Positions 60,455 through 64,000 of a stretch of DNA of 64,000 bases are shown here, piece by piece. The stretch lies in contig CM060884.1 in assembly GCA_030762935.1 (NCBI GenBank), positions 78,141,696 through 78,205,695 of the forward strand. The letters run 5' to 3'. Position 1 is the first letter of the stretch, and every line of letters begins with the position of its first letter. Made by a program: the position numbers and the translations under genes. The DNA comes from Hymenopus coronatus. Its lineage: Eukaryota; Arthropoda; Insecta; Mantodea; Hymenopodidae. Under the pieces are notes generated by a model. It worked only from the letters and a program-made list of their open reading frames with translations, had not been told where the DNA came from and made no database searches.

Positions 60455-61432
60455 TTCAGGAAAATACCACTCTAAAGTAAAGGGGATGCCTGTCCCCCAA
60501 AGAGGAAAATACCACTCTAAAGGTCACAAAGTAAAGGGGATGCCTGTCCCCCAAAGAGGAAAATACCACTCTAAAGGTCACAAAGTAAAGGGGATGCCTG
60601 TCCCCCAAAGAGGAAAATACCACTCTAAAGGTCACAAAGTAAAGGGGATGCCTGTCCCCCGAAGAGGAAAATACCACTCTAAAGGACACAAAGTAAAGGG
60701 GATGCCTGTCCCCCAAAGAGGAACATACCACTCTAAAGGTCACAAAGTAAAGGGGATGCCTGTCCCCCAAAGAGGAAAATACCACTCTAAAGGTCACAAA
60801 GTAAAGGGGATGCCTGTCCCCCAAAGAGGAAAATACCACTCTAAAGGACACAAAGTAAAGGGGATGCCTGTCCCCCAAAGAGGAAAATACCACTCTAAAG
60901 GACACAAAGTAAAGGGGATGCCTGTCCCCCAAAGAGGAAAATACCATTCTAAAGGACACAAAGTAAAGGGGATGCCTGTCCCCCAAAGAGGAAAATACCA
61001 CTCTAAAGGTCACAAAGTAAAGGGGATGCCTGTCCCCCAAAGAGGAAAATACCACTCTAAAGGACACAAAGTAAAGGGGATGCCTGTCCCCCAAAGAGGA
61101 AAATACCATTCTAAAGGACACAAAGTAAAGGGGATGCCTGTCCCCCAAAGAGGAAAATACCACTCTAAAGGTCACAAAGTAAAGGGGGTGCCTGTCCCCC
61201 AAAGAGGAAAATACCACTCTAAAGGTCACAAAGTAAAGGGGATGCCTGTCCCCCAAAGAGGAAAATACCACTCTAAAAGACACAAAGTAAAGGGGATGCC
61301 TGTCCCCCGAAGACGAAAATACCACTCTAAAGGACACAAAGTAAAGGGGATGCCTGTCCCCCAAAGAGGAAAATACCACTCTAAAGGACACAAAGTAAAG
61401 GGAATGCCTGTCCCCCAAAGAGGAAAATCATA
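60455..61432. repeat. 54-bp tandem array, about 18 copies
   Basis: The unit is AGGAAAATACCACTCTAAAG, GTCACAAAGTAAAGGGGATG, CCTGTCCCCCAAAG. Variants are AGGTCAC/AGGACAC, CACTC/CATTC and CCCAAAG/CCCGAAG. Open frames of 315 codons (plus, peptide KGMPVPQRGKYHSKGHKV) and 320 codons (minus) overlap completely, as expected when the period is a multiple of three. The first copy at 60455-60490 lacks GGTCACAAA. Confidence 0.96.
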
Positions 61433-61540
61433 ATGGGAAGAGAAATGAGGAAAGGAATATATACATCAGAGCATGTCCTTTTGGAGGATGATGTCCTGCG
61501 GCTTCAGTTCCAGGTCAAAGTATGTAGCACCACACACTTG
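61433..61540. other. Short junction between two arrays
   Basis: About 110 bp of unique sequence (ATGTCCTTTTGGAGGATGAT and onward) separate the 54-bp array from the 102-bp array. Confidence 0.5.
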
Positions 61541-63345
61541 AGGAAAATGCGGGTCACAGCTGAGATGTGCTTCCGGATGTACCTTGAGGACCCAACAGCT
61601 TCTACTGTAGGAGTGGTCTTGTACAGTAGACACTTGAGGAAGGTGCGGGTCGCAGCTGAGATGTGCTGTCTGATATACCCAACAGCTTGTGCTGCAGGAG
61701 TGGTCTTGTACAGTAGCGCCAGACACTTGAGGAAGGAGCGGGTCGCAGGTGAGATGTGCTGCCTGATGTACCATGAGGACCTAAAAGGTTGTTCTGCAGG
61801 AGTGGTCTTGTTCAGTAGCGCCAGACACTTGAGGAAGGAGCGGGTCGCAGGTGAGATGTGCTGCCTGATGTACCATGAGGACCTAACAGCTTGTTCTGCA
61901 GGAGTGGTCTTGTTCAGTAGCGCCAGACACTTGAGGAAGGAGCGGGTCGCAGCCGAGATGTGCTGCCTGATGTACCATGAGGACCTAACAGGTTGTTCTG
62001 CAGGAGTGGTCTTGTATAGTAGCGTCAGACACTTGAGCAAGGAGCGGGTCGCAGCCGAGATGTGCTGCCTGATGAACCGTAAGGATCCAACAGCTTCTGC
62101 TGCAAGAGTGGTCTTGTATAGTAGCACCAGACACTCGAGGAAGGAGCGGGTCGCAGCCGAGATGTGCTGCCTGATGTACCATGAGGACCCAACAGCTTGT
62201 TCTGCAGGAGTGGTCTAGTACAGTAGCGCCAGACACTTGAGGAAGGAGCGGGTCGCAGCCGAGATGTGCTGCCTGATGTACCATGAGGATCTAACAGCTT
62301 GTTCTGCAGGAGTGGTCTTGTTCAGTAGCGCCAGACACTTGAGGAAGGAGCGGGTCGCAGCCGAGATGTGCTGCCTGATGTACCATGAGGACCCAACAGC
62401 TTCTGCTGCAAGAGTGGTCTTGTACAGTAGTACCAGACACTTGAGGAAGGAGCGGGTCGCAGCCGAGATGTGCTGCCTGATGTACCATGAGGATCTAACA
62501 GCTTGTTCTGCGGGAGTGGTATTGTACAGTAGCGCCAGACACTTGAGGAAGGAGCGGGTCGCAGTCGAGATGTGCTGCCTGATGTACCATGAGGACCTAA
62601 CAGGTTGTTCTGCAGGAGTGGTCTTGTACAGTAGCGCCAGACACTTGAGGAAGGAGCGGGTCGCAGCCGAGATGTGCTGCCTGATGTACCATGAGGACCT
62701 AACAGCTTGTTCTGCAGGAGTGGTCTTGTTCAGTAGCGCCAGACACTTGAGGAAGGAGCGGGTCGCAGGTGAGATGTGCTGCCTGATGTACCATGAGGAC
62801 CTAACAGCTTGTTCTGCAGGAGTGGTCTTGTTCAGTAGCGCCAGACACTTGAGGAAGGAGCGGGTCGCAGCCGAGATGTACTGCCTGATGTACCATGAGG
62901 ACCCAACTGCTTGTTCTGCAGGAGAGGTCTTGTATAGTGGCACCAGACACTTGAAGGTGTGGGTCGCAGCTGAGATGTGCTCCCGGATGTACCATGAGGA
63001 CCCAACTGCTTGTTCTGCAGGAGAGGTCTTGTATAGTGGCACCAGACACTTGAAGGTGAGGGTCGCAGCTGAGATGTGCTCCCGGATGTACCATGAGGAC
63101 CAGATAGCCTGTGCTACAGGAGTGGTCTTGTATAGTGGCACCAGACACTTGAAGGTGAGGGTCGCAGCTGAGATGTGCTCCCGGGTGTACCATGAGGACC
63201 AGATAGCTTGTGCTACAGGAGTGGTCTTGTATAGTGGCACCAGACACTTGAAGGTGAGGGTCGCAGCTGAGAATTGCTCCCGGGTGTACCATGAGGACCC
63301 GATAGCTTGTGCTACAGGAGTGGTCTTGTACAGTAGCAGGGTACA
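61541..63345. repeat. 102/99-bp tandem array, about 18 copies
   Basis: CAGACACTTGAGGAAGGAGC recurs every 102 bp (for example 62231 and 62333). At the right end (62940-63340) the units are 99 bp because GAGGAAGGAGC is replaced by GAAGGTGAG/GTGTG. The leftmost units (61541-61700) are the most diverged. 102 and 99 are multiples of three, so plus frames of 261 and 402 codons (HLRKERVAAEMCCLMYHED) and minus frames of 207 and 341 codons all stay open. There is no signal or domain in any frame that I recognise. Confidence 0.95.
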
Positions 63346-63399
63346 GACAGCTGGTAGGGACTGGAAAAAGCTGATGAAGACAAGAATATGTCTGAGTGA

Positions 63400-63680
63400 A
63401 TTTCGTGTTTATGAGACTATTTCAGTTAACCCAGGACCAAGGTGAACACCCAGGTACTTGATCAGAAGGTAACCATGCCACCTCCGTGTCATGGAGTTGG
63501 AGGTCTGCGTAAAATGAAGAGATTTCCTGGGGCTGAAAGCAATCCGCCAGTGATCTAACCAGTGAAGTGTTGCAGATGGAGCAATGAGAAGTAAAGATGA
63601 CAGCAAACACTGCTGACCTTGCTGATGGTAGATCAGCAGTGTAACGGCGGGTTATGTGTGAGCAGAAACCCCAGTCGGTC
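63400..63680 (-). pseudogene. Non-LTR retrotransposon reverse-transcriptase relic
   Basis: On the minus strand, RRYTADLPSA resembles the RT stretch that follows the catalytic box. Further on, LDHWRIAFSPRKSLHF and KYLGVHLGPGLT match the order of W-x-x-x-x-N-P-x-K-T and KYLGVxLDxxL in Jockey-like reverse transcriptases. The two matches are in different frames. The 102/99-bp array starts about 60 bp downstream on the same strand. Similarity is limited to these motifs. Confidence 0.55.
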
Positions 63681-64000
63681 AGACCTTGGATGCTGGTGGT
63701 GTCGGAGGCGTTCATTGTGGAACCGTTAGTGACCCCGCATCGAGTCGTAAAGAGCACCAAGGACCTATGTGGGTTCCTTTGCCCTAGAGTCAGGGGACGT
63801 CGTCATTAGTCAATTCTATCAGGTAGACTTGAAAATAAAGTAAAATTGGTATTTTCAAACTGTAATCAAGGGACGGGACTGATTTTGGCACCGATCCTGT
63901 CAGGATATTGAACCTGCAAACGCAGAGAGACAGGTGACTGGAACCAGGAGTGAGGGCACAGCAATGATAGTTACCTTGTCAAGATTTATCTTGCATTTTT
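63681..64000. other. Window end, no further feature seen
   Basis: It may contain upstream parts of the minus-strand LINE, but I recognise no motif. The minus-strand open frame 63422-63760 covers part of it. Confidence 0.35.

Noticed and set aside
60456..61433. Basic repeat protein (KGMPVPQRGKYHSKGHKV) resembling a structural or antimicrobial repeat protein
   Set aside because: The opposite strand is equally open and the period of 54 bp explains both. There is no signal peptide or conserved flank.

Overview
The window looks like repeat-dominated nuclear DNA from an insect. The relics of mariner, Tc1-like and hAT transposases, the insect-style non-LTR retrotransposon 3' end with an (AAAT)n tail, and several tRNA-derived SINEs all fit that. 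The large amount of dispersed junk suggests a big-genome lineage such as a cockroach, termite, stick insect or orthopteran, but I cannot name the species. I find no intact host gene. The long open frames here fall inside tandem arrays, mostly because the repeat period is a multiple of three.

Layout. 1-6.4 kb: a decayed mariner, then three unrelated tandem arrays (103 bp, about 103-117 bp and 38 bp units). 6.4-13.9 kb: copies of a non-coding dispersed repeat, here called the foldback family, mixed with SINEs and LTR-like fragments. 13.9-18.6 kb: a CA-rich array with a homogeneous 64-bp block, capped by a SINE. 18.8-24.4 kb: the most gene-like stretch, with a CpG-rich possible promoter/first exon and a possible terminal exon on the minus strand, followed by a mariner split by a SINE and a 5'-truncated LINE. 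24.4-25.7 kb: a 72-bp composite array. 26.1-29.2 kb: three-level nesting, a Tc1-like element inside a hAT element inside a foldback copy. 29.5-46.8 kb: a 17.3-kb array of about 361 copies of a 48-bp unit with a higher-order organisation. 46.8-54.7 kb: more foldback copies, two of them in inverted pairs, one carrying nine copies of an 87-bp internal segment. 55.0-58.0 kb: a Tc1-like relic carrying a 49-bp array in its N-terminal coding part and a 26-bp array in its C-terminal part. 58.2-59.5 kb: a 19-bp-TIR element and a deleted mariner with long inverted ends. 60.2-64 kb: a SINE, a 54-bp array, a 102/99-bp array and a reverse-transcriptase relic.

Tandem arrays occupy roughly half of the window. 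The unifying observation is that several minisatellites seem to have grown out of transposable-element sequence: the 49-bp and 26-bp arrays from transposase codons, the 87-bp array from the foldback element, and perhaps the 102-bp array beside a LINE. The 48-bp array shows nested amplification at 48 bp, then about 3.8-3.9 kb, then 7,724 bp. Nothing here suggests genes working together; the window documents repeat birth, nesting and amplification.
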